Below, piece after piece: positions 35,967 to 46,410 of a stretch of DNA of 64,000 nucleotides. Made by a program: the position numbers and the translations under genes. Each line of letters begins with the position of its first letter. Position 1 is the stretch's first letter. Origin of the DNA: Halorubrum sp. BOL3-1. Lineage in GTDB: Archaea > Halobacteriota > Halobacteria > Halobacteriales > Haloferacaceae. Location of the stretch: the NCBI RefSeq assembly GCF_004114375.1, contig NZ_CP034693.1, forward strand, positions 99,121-163,120, in the 5' to 3' direction. Below the pieces are notes generated by a model. The model was not told the DNA's origin. It did no database searches and saw only the letters and a program-made list of their open reading frames with translations.

Positions 35967-36330
35967 ATGATCAACGCAGTGCGACTACAAGCCGCAACGA
36001 ACCGCCTCACCGACGGTAGCTTCCCGGTGAACCACCCGAAGGACTACCTCGGATATGCGCTTGCTGCTGACGGCGACACCGACAGGGTGTACGCCGACAA
36101 CGTTATCAACGCGATTTCCGGCGGGCGACACGGCACGATTCTGTTGAACCTTGTCGACAATCAGCCCACCAGCGACTCACTCGTACACCTCGGCGCAGAA
36201 GTCGTGCGGTTCGCACGGCAACAGCACGGGAGCGTCACGGCAGCGCTCGCAGAGTTCGACCGTGGACCGGCCGATCAACGCGATTCACCGAACTCGCCCC
36301 ACGATGGGCGCAGCTCGCACGCTCCGTCGC
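35967..36330 (+). pseudogene. Truncated haloarchaeal hypothetical protein with frameshift
   Basis: From ATG 35967 the protein reads MINAVRLQAATNRLTDGSFPVNHPKDYLGYALAADGDTD and so on to SVTAALAEFDR. The natural continuation, RFTELAPRWAQLARSVAIQ, is then in a different frame and ends at 36337 or so, while the open frame carries on as a proline/serine-rich nonsense tail to 36347. I recall longer haloarchaeal proteins with such FTELAPRW-type C-terminal continuations, so this is probably a frameshifted and truncated copy. Function is unknown. Confidence 0.5.
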
Positions 36331-36424
36331 CATTCAATAGGAAGTAATCTAGTACAGAGGTCACTATGAGAAGGCATAGATTATCGCCCATAATTGAATA
36401 GCACGACCTACAGAAATGTCAGCT

Positions 36425-39400
36425 TCAGCTCATTGGACCATTCTCAGCCAGTTCTTCGTATTTCTCGGAAACGAGTGAGAAGTAGTCCTCTGTCATCCGC
36501 CGTGGATCCTCAACGCGGTGGAAGTTGTCTAAGATTTCAGTTGTCGTGTCCTCATCCAGTTCGTATGTATGGAACGCTGCTGCATCGATTTCTGCTTGGC
36601 ATTCTTGTCGTTCTTCGGCGTCAGTGAGTGCATCAATATCTAGCTCAGATCGGATATCGACAAAACCATCTCCGTAGCAATTGAGCTTGGCAGCTCGCTT
36701 AGAGACATACTCGAACCAGTCATCGCCAGCAGTTAACCGTGGGATGTGTGTTTCATCAAATTTAAATTGTACAATATGTGTGTCGACTTTTGTACGCATT
36801 AGGAAGTCAACTGGGATACTATTCAAAAGCCCAAGAGCTGCAAAGAGTTCCTCTGTGGTGAAGATCTCATTGTATACCCCATGCATCGGGAATTCGCTTA
36901 GCGCCTCTTCAGTAGGTTGTAGGTCATATGCCCGGATTGTATGCAGCGTATTATGACATACATAGTCTTCCGGGATCACTGCTGCTATTGCGGTCCGTTC
37001 ATCAGTTGGACGTGCAACGTCGCGAATAACAATACGCGGCTTGTTACAGTCAAGTCTAATGTCTTCTACGCTTAATTCATGGCTTCGGTGGCGTTGGATA
37101 ATCCGATTTACGAAGTCTATCTGACTCTCGCTAGAATCTTCGCCACCAAACTCTTTCCAAATCGCCTTTTTAAGACCAACATCAGGTTGATGAGAATTGT
37201 ACATCTTTTCTCGAATTCGGTAGTGTGCGCTGTCATCTGTAGAAACCCTCTCGTCAACACTCCAGTATTGGTAAAGATCGAGGTCATCAACAAATTCACT
37301 GTCATAATTGTACTGATAGACGTTTCTACCACCAAGAACGGGATAATCACCATCATCTGGATTTGTCACAAAACGATCATTATCACTCGTACCGTGAAGC
37401 TCACTGTATGGGTCTAGTTTCCACTTTCCCTCAATATCATGATACGTTGGAGGATATTCGCACATTTCACTAAGTGCGTCAACCTCTTCGGCAGATTTCA
37501 CGTACGGAATAATCTGGGCTTCGGGTGAATAGTCTTCAAGTAGAGAAATTGGTATATCTACGATATTTTCGTTGAGGCTCAGGAGGACACTCAAATCGTC
37601 TTGCATAAAGACTCCAGGAATTGATTCTGATTCACCAGAGTTTTTTAATACGGTAATCCCAAATTTGTATCTGTTGTCGACATCTTCGAAAATATTTCCA
37701 TTTCTGAAACCAACCATTGAATGGATAGATGAATTGTTGACTAGTTCATTCCGAATATCCTTAGTTGATTTCCCGTTGTAGATGACCCCTGGAAGGATCA
37801 TTGAAAAGTATCCGTCTTGGGAGATTAGATTCATCGCTCGCTCAGTAAACAGGGCAGCTAGTTCGGTTTCTGTTCCCTCTCGGGAACCGAATACAGTAGG
37901 CCGCTGATCCTCGTAAGAGGCGGGGGAATTGAAATATTCACTTCGAATTTTGATATCCATCCGAAATTCGTCGTAATCTGCAGCGATTTCTGGGTCCTCA
38001 AGTAGTTCTTTCTTGATTCTTCGTTGTTTTGAATCGCTATAGGTCCGAAACTGTGCATCGTGCCGAACGAAGTATCTGTCTTGGTCGGATTTCAGACGGA
38101 CCCATGGTGGATTCCCAATGACGATATCGAAGCCGCCTACATCTGCATCTAATTCGTAATCATCCGTTCCATCCTCCGAGATATCGTAGACAGGTGCAAA
38201 CTCTAAGATCCAGTGGAACGCGGAGTAGTTCTGAATCCGTTCCGACGAAACGATCTCGTCGAGCTCTAATTCATCAAAATTGTCTCCGTAGAACTTCGAA
38301 AAGTCACTCTTATTCAAACATTCATAGAATTCCTGTTCTATTCGAGTGTCAAAATCTTCACTCACTTCTTCTAAAATCTCATTCGCACGACGACCTACAT
38401 CGGCCGCCTCTTGACTCCCGTCACTCGCCCGTTTATGTTGTCTAACTTTCTCGATGTAATCACCGACACGGTCTTCGATACTATCCTCAGTAAAGTTGCG
38501 AAAACGTTCCTCACCAGAGTTGGTCTGTTCAGAGAGGGTAGTAAACCCAATCAAGGAGTTCCCTTGCCTGATATTGAAGTCGATGTTTGGTAGTTGATCG
38601 GCACTTCCAGGATTCGTCTCGATATCAGCCATCATAGATAGCCACAACCGAAGCTTACAGATCTCAATAGCATCTTCATCAATGTCTACCCCGTAGAGAT
38701 TCTCGAGGATGATTTCACGACGAGCATAGAATTGCTCATCTTCAATTTCATCCAGTTCCGACTGGACGCGGCTACTACGATCTGCCGGACGGAGATTGTG
38801 GAAGTGCTCAATACATGCAGAATATATGTCCAGAAGGACATCCTGTGCTGCTAACAAGAATGCACCACTTCCAACAGCCGGATCAATAATATGCGTATCA
38901 GGGAGGATCTCGAAATAAAGCTCTTCCACGTGCTCCGTTTGGATCAAAGTTGGATTACCAACTTGAATCGCACCAGCTTGAGCCTCTAATCCGGCATCAT
39001 CATCTGTTGTATGACCCAGCCCGAACACCTCGTCAATGTTTCTATACTCTTCATTATTCTCGACCGAATTATTGATTTTATCAATAATATACGGGCGAAT
39101 TGAATTAGCAGTCATGTAATCCGTTATTTCTTCAGGTGTGTAGTAGGCGCCTTTTTCTTTCTGATTGATAGTCTTTTCAAATATATGTCCTAAAATATCT
39201 GGCGAAATATTGTTTTTATTAATGTAATCAAATCGCTCATCGACGTGCCAGTTCCAACTATCAAGGAAGTCGATGATTTTGTCATACGCTTCTTGAGTCT
39301 CAGCCGCTGTCGCTCCAATTCGCGTGTTACCGGACTGACTTTCCGCTGTGATTTTGCTAAACAGTCCGCCATTGAGATATGGAACTTGGCCGAACTCGTC

Positions 39401-40162
39401 GTTGTCGACTCCTTCACCTAACAATTTAAAGAATAATGGTTCAAGGAAGTCGGTCTGAAGATCACCTTCTTGTCCGACTAATATAGCCGGTTGCTCAGCA
39501 AGGTAGCGCTTATGACCTGAATCATTTTCATCTGCAAGATCGCTTCGTTTGAGGAGTCCCTTTTCTTGAATAAAATAGAGGAAGATTAGTCGGTTGAGAA
39601 CGACCTGGACGTAGCGCTGTTTCGTTGCGCTGTCTTGGTCAGGGACGACAGCATAGTCCGAAACAAGTTCGCTTCGAAGCTCTTCGAACTCATTGTAGAA
39701 GTCATCGACAACCTCCCGAGTATCGAACAGGTGTCTTGTTGTTTTGGGTTCTCCATACTCTAGATCATTTAATTTGTCAAGTGAGGTATATATATCCCCA
39801 CCGCCGAGGAACTTTGTCCGATTGATACTGTATTGTTGATATCGAAGACGTCCTGTTTGGTTATCGATATCTCGATCTCGCATGACAAATGTGAAATTCG
39901 AAAAATCATCTTCAATGAATAGCTGTGTGTGATATCGGAAGGTCATCTCAGAGTGATAATCCTCTTTATTCTCGTCTTCCTCGAGCTCGATGATCCCAAT
40001 ATATTCCTGATCAGTAAGCGCCAGGATACGCCCGGACGCGTGATTTAGATCAGCGGCTTCTTCATCAACTTCAGTAATATTGCGAAGATTTAATGTATTG
40101 ATTACTGCTTGAACCGAATCCCAACCTTCGACATGGCGAGAACCAATTGACGAAAGAGCCAT
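36425..40162 (-). CDS. Eco57I-type DNA methyltransferase/R-M protein, 1245 aa
   Basis: A large N6-adenine methyltransferase of the Eco57I/PglX-like class. ATG 40162 (MALSSIGSRHVEGWDSVQ) aligns with the start of the related protein at 49971. The N-terminal 320 residues are a helical region with YVQVVLNRLIFLYFIQEKGLL. KGAYYTPEEITDYM precedes the SAM motif DPAVGSGAF near residue 427, and the catalytic NPPW is near residue 683. The C-terminal 400 residues are likely target recognition. No clear PD-(D/E)xK is seen, so nuclease activity is doubtful. It is the last gene of a four-gene minus-strand operon. It is AT-richer than its paralog, suggesting separate origins. Confidence 0.88.
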   Translation of the reverse strand: MALSSIGSRHVEGWDSVQAVINTLNLRNITEVDEEAADLNHASGRILALTDQEYIGIIELEEDENKEDYHSEMTFRYHTQLFIEDDFSNFTFVMRDRDIDNQTGRLRYQQYSINRTKFLGGGDIYTSLDKLNDLEYGEPKTTRHLFDTREVVDDFYNEFEELRSELVSDYAVVPDQDSATKQRYVQVVLNRLIFLYFIQEKGLLKRSDLADENDSGHKRYLAEQPAILVGQEGDLQTDFLEPLFFKLLGEGVDNDEFGQVPYLNGGLFSKITAESQSGNTRIGATAAETQEAYDKIIDFLDSWNWHVDERFDYINKNNISPDILGHIFEKTINQKEKGAYYTPEEITDYMTANSIRPYIIDKINNSVENNEEYRNIDEVFGLGHTTDDDAGLEAQAGAIQVGNPTLIQTEHVEELYFEILPDTHIIDPAVGSGAFLLAAQDVLLDIYSACIEHFHNLRPADRSSRVQSELDEIEDEQFYARREIILENLYGVDIDEDAIEICKLRLWLSMMADIETNPGSADQLPNIDFNIRQGNSLIGFTTLSEQTNSGEERFRNFTEDSIEDRVGDYIEKVRQHKRASDGSQEAADVGRRANEILEEVSEDFDTRIEQEFYECLNKSDFSKFYGDNFDELELDEIVSSERIQNYSAFHWILEFAPVYDISEDGTDDYELDADVGGFDIVIGNPPWVRLKSDQDRYFVRHDAQFRTYSDSKQRRIKKELLEDPEIAADYDEFRMDIKIRSEYFNSPASYEDQRPTVFGSREGTETELAALFTERAMNLISQDGYFSMILPGVIYNGKSTKDIRNELVNNSSIHSMVGFRNGNIFEDVDNRYKFGITVLKNSGESESIPGVFMQDDLSVLLSLNENIVDIPISLLEDYSPEAQIIPYVKSAEEVDALSEMCEYPPTYHDIEGKWKLDPYSELHGTSDNDRFVTNPDDGDYPVLGGRNVYQYNYDSEFVDDLDLYQYWSVDERVSTDDSAHYRIREKMYNSHQPDVGLKKAIWKEFGGEDSSESQIDFVNRIIQRHRSHELSVEDIRLDCNKPRIVIRDVARPTDERTAIAAVIPEDYVCHNTLHTIRAYDLQPTEEALSEFPMHGVYNEIFTTEELFAALGLLNSIPVDFLMRTKVDTHIVQFKFDETHIPRLTAGDDWFEYVSKRAAKLNCYGDGFVDIRSELDIDALTDAEERQECQAEIDAAAFHTYELDEDTTTEILDNFHRVEDPRRMTEDYFSLVSEKYEELAENGPMS

Positions 40163-40226
40163 ACACTTCAACAGTGAAGAAACACATATTATACTTGTGT
40201 TCTTGAATAGATATGATAAAGTTCAG

Positions 40227-41139
40227 TCATCGAGATTGCCAATCCAATATAAACTCCAGTTCCTGTATTTCGTCCTGAATTGTCTCATTGTCTTCGCCGC
40301 CTCGATCCATTATTAATCGGGCTTCTGAGACAGAATGCTCTCCTCTGAATGTGAGTAATTCATCGATTGTGAGGTCGGCCAGTCGTTTTAGCAGGTTCAA
40401 ATCTGATTCTAATATTGTAATTGGTTCACTTTCATGCACAAGCTGGTTCCGCTTATTCCACAGTGACTCTAACCGATCATCGAAAAATTGGGAGTCAGTA
40501 ATATTGAGAAAAGTTCCAGCCCGTTGGGGTGGTACAGATGCTCTGTCCTTTTCTGGATCTACTAATGTAAGTGCTTCAAGACATTGCCAGTAGCGGACAA
40601 ATGCAGACTCATAGCTCCGAGCTACAGCTGCGGATTGGAACGAACGGAACCCTCCAATGAGTGCTTCATCAATTGTATCCTCAGACTCAAAATCTAATTC
40701 TGTCAATTCAGCCATTGTATCGCGGATGTCCATCGTCACTGGAAGCGGCCGATTCGTACTGTCCTCAGGCCCTTCATAAAATGTTACATAATTGCCTGCA
40801 GACATAACAATATAGCATGATGGATAGCCGATCCACTCTGTTCGCCTTTGTAATGGCTCAAGTCGTGTCGGGCGATGCCGTTGAGTGATTCGGGAGTGGC
40901 GGCCAAGCCGGTGTCGCTGATTGAGTTGTCCCAATACGATCTCGATTCGCGAATAAAACTGGTCAATTGCATGATCCGGTGTGAGACCGCTAACACTCGC
41001 AGTCCAGAATGTTTGGCCTCTAACTATACTATCCTCCTGTCTGGTAATAGACCGGCATAGATTTTCGAAGTTCTGGTTCCCGTAGTCCGACGGTCTCTCA
41101 TCAATCGCCAAGCGTTCAAGTTGCTTCCAGTCACTAGGT
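40227..41139 (-). pseudogene. HEPN-domain protein, C-terminal part (split by IS)
   Basis: This is the C-terminal part of a 434-residue protein, rejoined in frame with 42080-42479 when the IS and one target copy are removed (APSDWKQLERLAIDERPS). Near the end it has VRYWQCLEALTLVDPEK, then LWNKRNQLVHESEP. RNQLVH is the RNxxxH motif of HEPN ribonucleases, and the surrounding helices resemble ApeA-type HEPN domains. The gene lies between the PLD-SNF2 helicase and the second methylase in one operon, so HEPN was probably the toxic effector of that system. The IS removes its function. Confidence 0.72.
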
Positions 41140-42079
41140 GGCTGTGTTGAATCGCCATACGGCGGCAGGGTAGGTCGCTAAATCAAAGGAGCTGAAGCGG
41201 GAAACTGCGGTTGTCTATGACGCAAATCTCCCGCTTCATCGGGGAAGTTGTGCCGGTTGCTCAAAGAGTTACTGGCGATGGAGGCGAATCCGCCGCCCCG
41301 GAAGGCGGCGGCGGATTCGCCGACTACGCACTCGTTTCCCTCCACTGTCTGCGAATTTACCTCGACACATCCTATCGGATGACAATCGACCTACTCAAAG
41401 AGATGCCACAAATAATTGGGGAGATCGGCCTTGACGCGGCCGATCTCCCCGTGCCGTCCACGTTGTGTAAGGCGTTCGACCGGATCAGTATGAGCGTCTG
41501 TCGAGTGCTGCTGCGCCAGTCGGCGCAGCTGCACGATCTCTCCGAACACGCCGCGATCGACGCCACATTCTACGAACGCTCAGCAGCGAGCCGCCACTAC
41601 TGCCAGCGAATCAGCTACCACGTTCAGAAGCTGAAAGTCACGAAACTCGTCGATACAGCGTCTCAAGCTGTCCTTGACGTTCACTGCTCAACCAACCGGG
41701 AAGGAAGTGACGCAGATCTCGCTGAGCAGATCGCCCGCCGGAACGCGGGCGATCTGCGGTCTCTCGCTGCCGATAAGGGCTACGACAAGCAATCGCTCCG
41801 CGAAGGATTACGCGATCTCAGTATCAGACCGCTGATCAAGCACCGCATCTTCGCACCGTACGACCACGCACACAACGCCAGAATCGACGATAACCGCTAC
41901 AATCAGCGCTCTATGACCGAAACCGTGAACTCGGCTATGAAGCGCTCGCTCGGCTTCGCCGTGCGAGCGCGGTCGTGGTTCCGCGAGTTCCGTGAGATCG
42001 CTCTGATGTGTATGGTCTACAACATCAAGCGCTTTGTCAAACAGTGAATCTCTACGCCTTACAGCGATTCAACACAGCC
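41140..42079 (+). mobile_element. IS5-family (ISH1-like group) insertion sequence, copy 2
   Basis: A complete 940-bp copy with the same 16-bp terminal inverted repeats as copy 1. It is flanked by the 8-bp duplication CACTAGGT at 41132-41139 and 42080-42087. The internal sequence appears identical to copy 1. It lies antisense to the HEPN gene it interrupts. Confidence 0.95.
41217..42047 (+). CDS. IS5-family DDE transposase (copy 2)
   Basis: A 276-residue transposase identical in protein sequence to the copy at 2506-3336. It has the same candidate DDE residues: D115, an Asp in ADKGYD, and E235. Identity between copies 39 kb apart indicates recent movement; the enzyme is expected to be active. 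Transcription runs against the interrupted HEPN operon. Confidence 0.93.
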   Translation: MTQISRFIGEVVPVAQRVTGDGGESAAPEGGGGFADYALVSLHCLRIYLDTSYRMTIDLLKEMPQIIGEIGLDAADLPVPSTLCKAFDRISMSVCRVLLRQSAQLHDLSEHAAIDATFYERSAASRHYCQRISYHVQKLKVTKLVDTASQAVLDVHCSTNREGSDADLAEQIARRNAGDLRSLAADKGYDKQSLREGLRDLSIRPLIKHRIFAPYDHAHNARIDDNRYNQRSMTETVNSAMKRSLGFAVRARSWFREFREIALMCMVYNIKRFVKQ

Positions 42080-42479
42080 CACTAGGTGCAATCCGGCTGA
42101 ACTCAATGTCCCCAGCAGGGAGTGTATCAGGGATATTACTTACATTTCCTCTGTCTATCGGGATTGGAGCAAAGATATCGTACTTTGTCTCCTCTTTATT
42201 CATTATTTCATTTAAAAACGACCCCCATAGATCCTCAAACATTTCAATTGGGTTAGATGAACTAGATGCATCACGAATACACTGGTCGATCTTGTTCCTG
42301 ACGCGACCTTCACCAAAATCTTCGATTACATCATCTGGAGCACGCTTGTCTGTTAACAGGGTCAGAAAAATATCGTATTCAGAGTACCCAGAACGCGTGC
42401 TGTCGTTGAGTAGATCGAACGCTATCTCGACAGCCTGTTTATTAGAAAGATCCTGAGAATTTGTTGGTACATCTGGCAT
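42080..42479 (-). pseudogene. HEPN-domain protein, N-terminal part (split by IS)
   Basis: The N-terminal 130 residues of the interrupted gene start at ATG 42479 (MPDVPTNSQDLSNKQAVEIAFDLL). They contain a helical region (YSEYDIFLTLLTDKRAPDDVIEDF). Translation now ends three residues into the IS. This part lacks the HEPN catalytic motif, so it is inactive alone. It starts 77 bp below the helicase stop, as expected for an operon. Confidence 0.75.
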
Positions 42480-42556
42480 TACTGAATCCGGTAGTTGTGG
42501 CTACTTTAATCCCCATTGAATTGTAGCCAAGCTCCTCGCTGCCATTGCGTCCGAAT

Positions 42557-45500
42557 TCACCGGGTCGTCACGATCCCCCAGCAAAAGATGCCCGCCGCAG
42601 CAGCGTTCGCCCCAGCGAGCGTCGACTGAAAGTCCGGATTTTCCTCGATATACTCATCCAAGAAATCCTGTAACTCCGCTAAGAACGCCTCAATTTCCCA
42701 GTCAGTCAGTGCCTTCTCATCGATTCGGAAGCGCTCCCGGAGTTCGTAATCCTCGTCAGTATTGGCCAACAAGACCTCATTCAGCCGTTCATGTAGCTGT
42801 TCGGCCCACTCACCGACTTCGATCATCTCCTTATCTGGTCCGTTCACTAATTCCGTGTTGTTCATCAACCGTAACTCAAGATACTGTAGCAATTTTTCTT
42901 GCTCGACAGAGATTTTGTCGCCCTGTTTGAATGCGCCGCCGACCTGCCCAGCCTGGATCTCTTCCAATCGATCCTCCAGCTCGTCGTCGATCTGCTTTTT
43001 CAACGATTGGATATCTCCAGACTCAAGATCGACTCCCGTAGAGTCCGTCTGCGGTGCAATACCCAATTGCCGGACCTTCGTCACCTCCTCCACATCTCCC
43101 TGGTTACGCGCATGGTAGAGCGCTCGACGCGTTCGTCCCAAGGGCGGTGAACTCTCATCATCGAACCAGAGGTGTGCTAATCCGAACACACCAGAGTCGA
43201 CCGTCTCTGGTGAGTTCTGGTATACCGTGTACAGCGGATCGCGCTCCCCGGGTGAACTATCGAAGTAATCCACAGCGAAATCGAAATCTTCGGGCTCCAA
43301 GTCATATGTCTCCACCAACTCCCGGCGCAGTTCCAATCGCTCTAGCGCGGCACGCTCGTCACTGCCAGCATTCCGAAGCAGCGGGTTTGTACTCACGTCG
43401 TCGAGTTCGTTGTAGTCCTCGACAGACCGTGTCCGCTGAAGCGACTCGCCGATCTCCTCAACTTCGATCTCCCCGATCGTTTTCTCGGTCTCTATTCCGG
43501 CTTTCTCCAGGGCAGCGTTCTCGTTCGGGTCAAGGATGTTGTTCTCTTTTCCGACGATGAGTGCGATATCGCTGATCTTCGCTTGCAGCCGTTCCAGCAG
43601 TTTGATTGCCGCCTCGATATCACCATCCGGGAAGAAGTTGTGGACGAACTTGTCGTCGGTATTCCCAATTCGGTCAATGCGACCAACGCGCTGGACGATA
43701 CGCATGGGATTCCACGGTAAGTCGTAGTTCACCACGACCTGGACGTCCTGGAGATTCACACCCTCACTCAGTGTGTCGGTGGCGACTACGTACTGGAGCT
43801 CAGATTCACCAGACTCGGCTAGCGTCCGCTGATAGCCCGAGGCTTCAGGGGCAAATCGCTTGATGATCTCCTGTTTATTATCGTCCCCGCCTTTCACCAC
43901 AGCACTGTTGGCCTCGGTGACTCGGTCGCTTTTGCGCCGCAACGACTCGTACACGTAATCCGCAGTCGCCCTGTATTGGGTGAAGATGAGGATCTTTTTA
44001 TCATGCTTCTCGATGACTTCGCACAGTTTATTGATCTTCGGATCACGGAAGCGCTGGAGGCTGAACACCTCCTCGTAGAACTCTTTCGTCTCGTCAGTGA
44101 CGCCTTCCGGATTACGGCCGGGGTAGATACGCGGGTTGATCTCATCTTCAGGCACATCGGGGATCCCCGTCAAGTTGTTTTGCCCGAGCCACTGGTTGAC
44201 TCCCACGGAGAGGTCGCTCAATCGGCCGGGTTCCTCGCTGATTTGGCTGATGAAAATTGCGAGAAAATAAGCCAACAACGTGAGGTCTTCACGAATATAG
44301 CGTACCACGTCACCAATCGTCGCATCCTCAAGTTCGTCACTCGACCCATCCGAACGGATTGCGCCGGTGTCAAACCCGAATTCCTCGAGCGTCTCTTCGA
44401 TTTGGTTCGCTTCCCGTTCGCTCCCGACAAACTCGGCTAGCGTTACGGGTGCTTCCTCGTCGCTATCTAAGCCCGCCTGCAGGGCCCGTAAGCGCTCAAT
44501 GTGCTTGTCCGACGGCAACTCCTCTAATGCACGGAGCAACGCTGTCTCGCTGTCGTACAGCGTCTTGATCGACTGGACGAACGCGTACGTCGACGACTCG
44601 AGCCGCTTGAGGAGATTCAGCTTGAACAGCGCTTTCAGTGTCCCACCGGACTGAGGGTTGCGCACAGTGATGTGAGGGAGATGAAGTGCGTCGATCACCT
44701 CCGGGAGATTATCGTAGACCGGCCGATAGGCCCCTGGGAGTTGGTACTCCTCACGGGTTACCTTCGGCGGCTTGAAACTCATCTCTATGTCGTCACTCTC
44801 GATGATGCTGTCTTTCACGTGCTTGCGCGACCGCAGCACCATGATCTCGTTGAGGATCTTCGAGATCTCCTCAGAACGATCCTGGAGCTGATCGTTGATC
44901 TTTGCGAGACGCTCGTCGGAGGCCTCTTGCGTTCCGGAGACTATCTCCTTGCGATCCTCAGACTGCTGGACGTACTCATCAAAGGCGTTGAAATCAAGAT
45001 TCGCCTTGTTCCGGAGTTCGTTCTCGTCAGTGAACAGGCTGATGAGATTTTGGAGGTCCCGCGCGGAGTTGTTGATCGGCGTCGCGGTCAGCATGATCAT
45101 CGTCTTCCCGCGTAACTCGCGAATGTTGGCGTGGCGTCGTGTCCCCTTGTAATCATCCTCATCGTCCGGGGTGGGAGCCCACTTGCCGTGGTTTCGGAAG
45201 CGGTGTGCCTCGTCGATAAGCACCACATCCCACTGCTGCTTGAACTCCTGCAGCGTCTCGTAGGTGAGGTTCTGGAACTTGCTGATACTCATGATGTCGA
45301 GGTGGGTTCCGTCGACATCAAGATTGAAGAACGGGTTCCCATCCTCGTCGGTGGCATCCTGCAACAAATCAGACCACTGGTTGGTCAGATTCGCAGGGAC
45401 GATCAACAGACACCGCTTGTTGTTCAGTCGATAGTCTCGCAAGAGTTCGCCCCCGATGAACGACTTTCCCAGCCCGACGGAGTCGGAGACGATACAGCCA

Positions 45501-46336
45501 TTGTAATTCCCGAGCTTCTCGCGAGCACTTTCGTAGCCTACCGCTTGAAAGTGGTAGAGGGGGCTGTCGAGGCGTTCGTCGATATTTCCCCCAAGGGCGT
45601 CGTAGGCGACCAGCTTGTACAGTTCGAACGGCTCGATCTCTGTACCGAACATCTCCGATTCGCCACCGTTGGATGCCTTCCAGTCCTTGTAGTTGTCGTT
45701 CTGTTGGATGACATCGATGATGTCGAGGCTGAAATCCTCTGAGTTGGCCCACTGGCTATCGTACCACTCGTCGAACGCCGCAACGTCGCCTGGCTCTTCG
45801 GTGGTGAGGTTCAGTTCGATGTTACGGGTGTGACCCGAGCGCGTGAAATTCGACGACCCGACGACAGCCGCGGGGTCATCGGACGCAGGATAGCTATCTT
45901 CGGTCTGAGCGGCGGTGTGGAAGCTCGCTCCCTTCGCATGAAAGTAGCCGTCATCAGTGAGGCGAACGCGGACGTCGACAACGCCTTGTTCGATATACTC
46001 GCGGAGTTGATCGACCTGTTCCAGTTGCGCGCTGTTGAGCTCGGAAAGATCCTCATCGAAGCGCTTGCGGAACGTCTCTCTGAGGGTCATCCCCTCATCA
46101 ATCTCGTCGGCGGTACGTTGATCCGTTTCATTCCCCATTAGGATCCTGAGGGGTGCCTGTTCGTCCTCGTTGGTTCCGTGGAGGTGGTTGAGTGAATCGT
46201 CGACGAGGTCGAATCCAGAGAGATAGAAGTAGCCGGTTGCGATACGGATCTCCTGACTTTCAGGGACGAGCGAGTCGAACGTGTCCGCCAGCGTTTGGCC
46301 ACGATTATCGATCAGGCGCTCGAGGTCACCGGGCAT
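42557..46336 (-). CDS. PLD-domain SNF2-type helicase
   Basis: A 1259-residue protein with an N-terminal phospholipase D-like domain (HAK at residues 133-135, GSSNF at 160-164) fused to a superfamily 2 helicase/translocase of SNF2 type. It shows Walker A SVGLGKS near 286-292, DEAH at 375-378, ATPINN motif III near 420, and motif VI QRVGRIDRIG near 885. PLD domains in defence proteins can act as nucleases, though only one HxK is obvious. It sits between a methylase upstream (74 bp) and the HEPN gene downstream (77 bp). Helicase-PLD-methylase sets recall DISARM-like systems, but the gene content differs. Confidence 0.88.
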   Translation of the reverse strand: MPGDLERLIDNRGQTLADTFDSLVPESQEIRIATGYFYLSGFDLVDDSLNHLHGTNEDEQAPLRILMGNETDQRTADEIDEGMTLRETFRKRFDEDLSELNSAQLEQVDQLREYIEQGVVDVRVRLTDDGYFHAKGASFHTAAQTEDSYPASDDPAAVVGSSNFTRSGHTRNIELNLTTEEPGDVAAFDEWYDSQWANSEDFSLDIIDVIQQNDNYKDWKASNGGESEMFGTEIEPFELYKLVAYDALGGNIDERLDSPLYHFQAVGYESAREKLGNYNGCIVSDSVGLGKSFIGGELLRDYRLNNKRCLLIVPANLTNQWSDLLQDATDEDGNPFFNLDVDGTHLDIMSISKFQNLTYETLQEFKQQWDVVLIDEAHRFRNHGKWAPTPDDEDDYKGTRRHANIRELRGKTMIMLTATPINNSARDLQNLISLFTDENELRNKANLDFNAFDEYVQQSEDRKEIVSGTQEASDERLAKINDQLQDRSEEISKILNEIMVLRSRKHVKDSIIESDDIEMSFKPPKVTREEYQLPGAYRPVYDNLPEVIDALHLPHITVRNPQSGGTLKALFKLNLLKRLESSTYAFVQSIKTLYDSETALLRALEELPSDKHIERLRALQAGLDSDEEAPVTLAEFVGSEREANQIEETLEEFGFDTGAIRSDGSSDELEDATIGDVVRYIREDLTLLAYFLAIFISQISEEPGRLSDLSVGVNQWLGQNNLTGIPDVPEDEINPRIYPGRNPEGVTDETKEFYEEVFSLQRFRDPKINKLCEVIEKHDKKILIFTQYRATADYVYESLRRKSDRVTEANSAVVKGGDDNKQEIIKRFAPEASGYQRTLAESGESELQYVVATDTLSEGVNLQDVQVVVNYDLPWNPMRIVQRVGRIDRIGNTDDKFVHNFFPDGDIEAAIKLLERLQAKISDIALIVGKENNILDPNENAALEKAGIETEKTIGEIEVEEIGESLQRTRSVEDYNELDDVSTNPLLRNAGSDERAALERLELRRELVETYDLEPEDFDFAVDYFDSSPGERDPLYTVYQNSPETVDSGVFGLAHLWFDDESSPPLGRTRRALYHARNQGDVEEVTKVRQLGIAPQTDSTGVDLESGDIQSLKKQIDDELEDRLEEIQAGQVGGAFKQGDKISVEQEKLLQYLELRLMNNTELVNGPDKEMIEVGEWAEQLHERLNEVLLANTDEDYELRERFRIDEKALTDWEIEAFLAELQDFLDEYIEENPDFQSTLAGANAAAAGIFCWGIVTTR

Positions 46337-46410
46337 TGGTCTTTCCTGTTACTGCCATCCCCTAAGTATGTATGTAGTCGGCCGAACGAGGGGACGGCTG
46401 GGCGGTCAGG

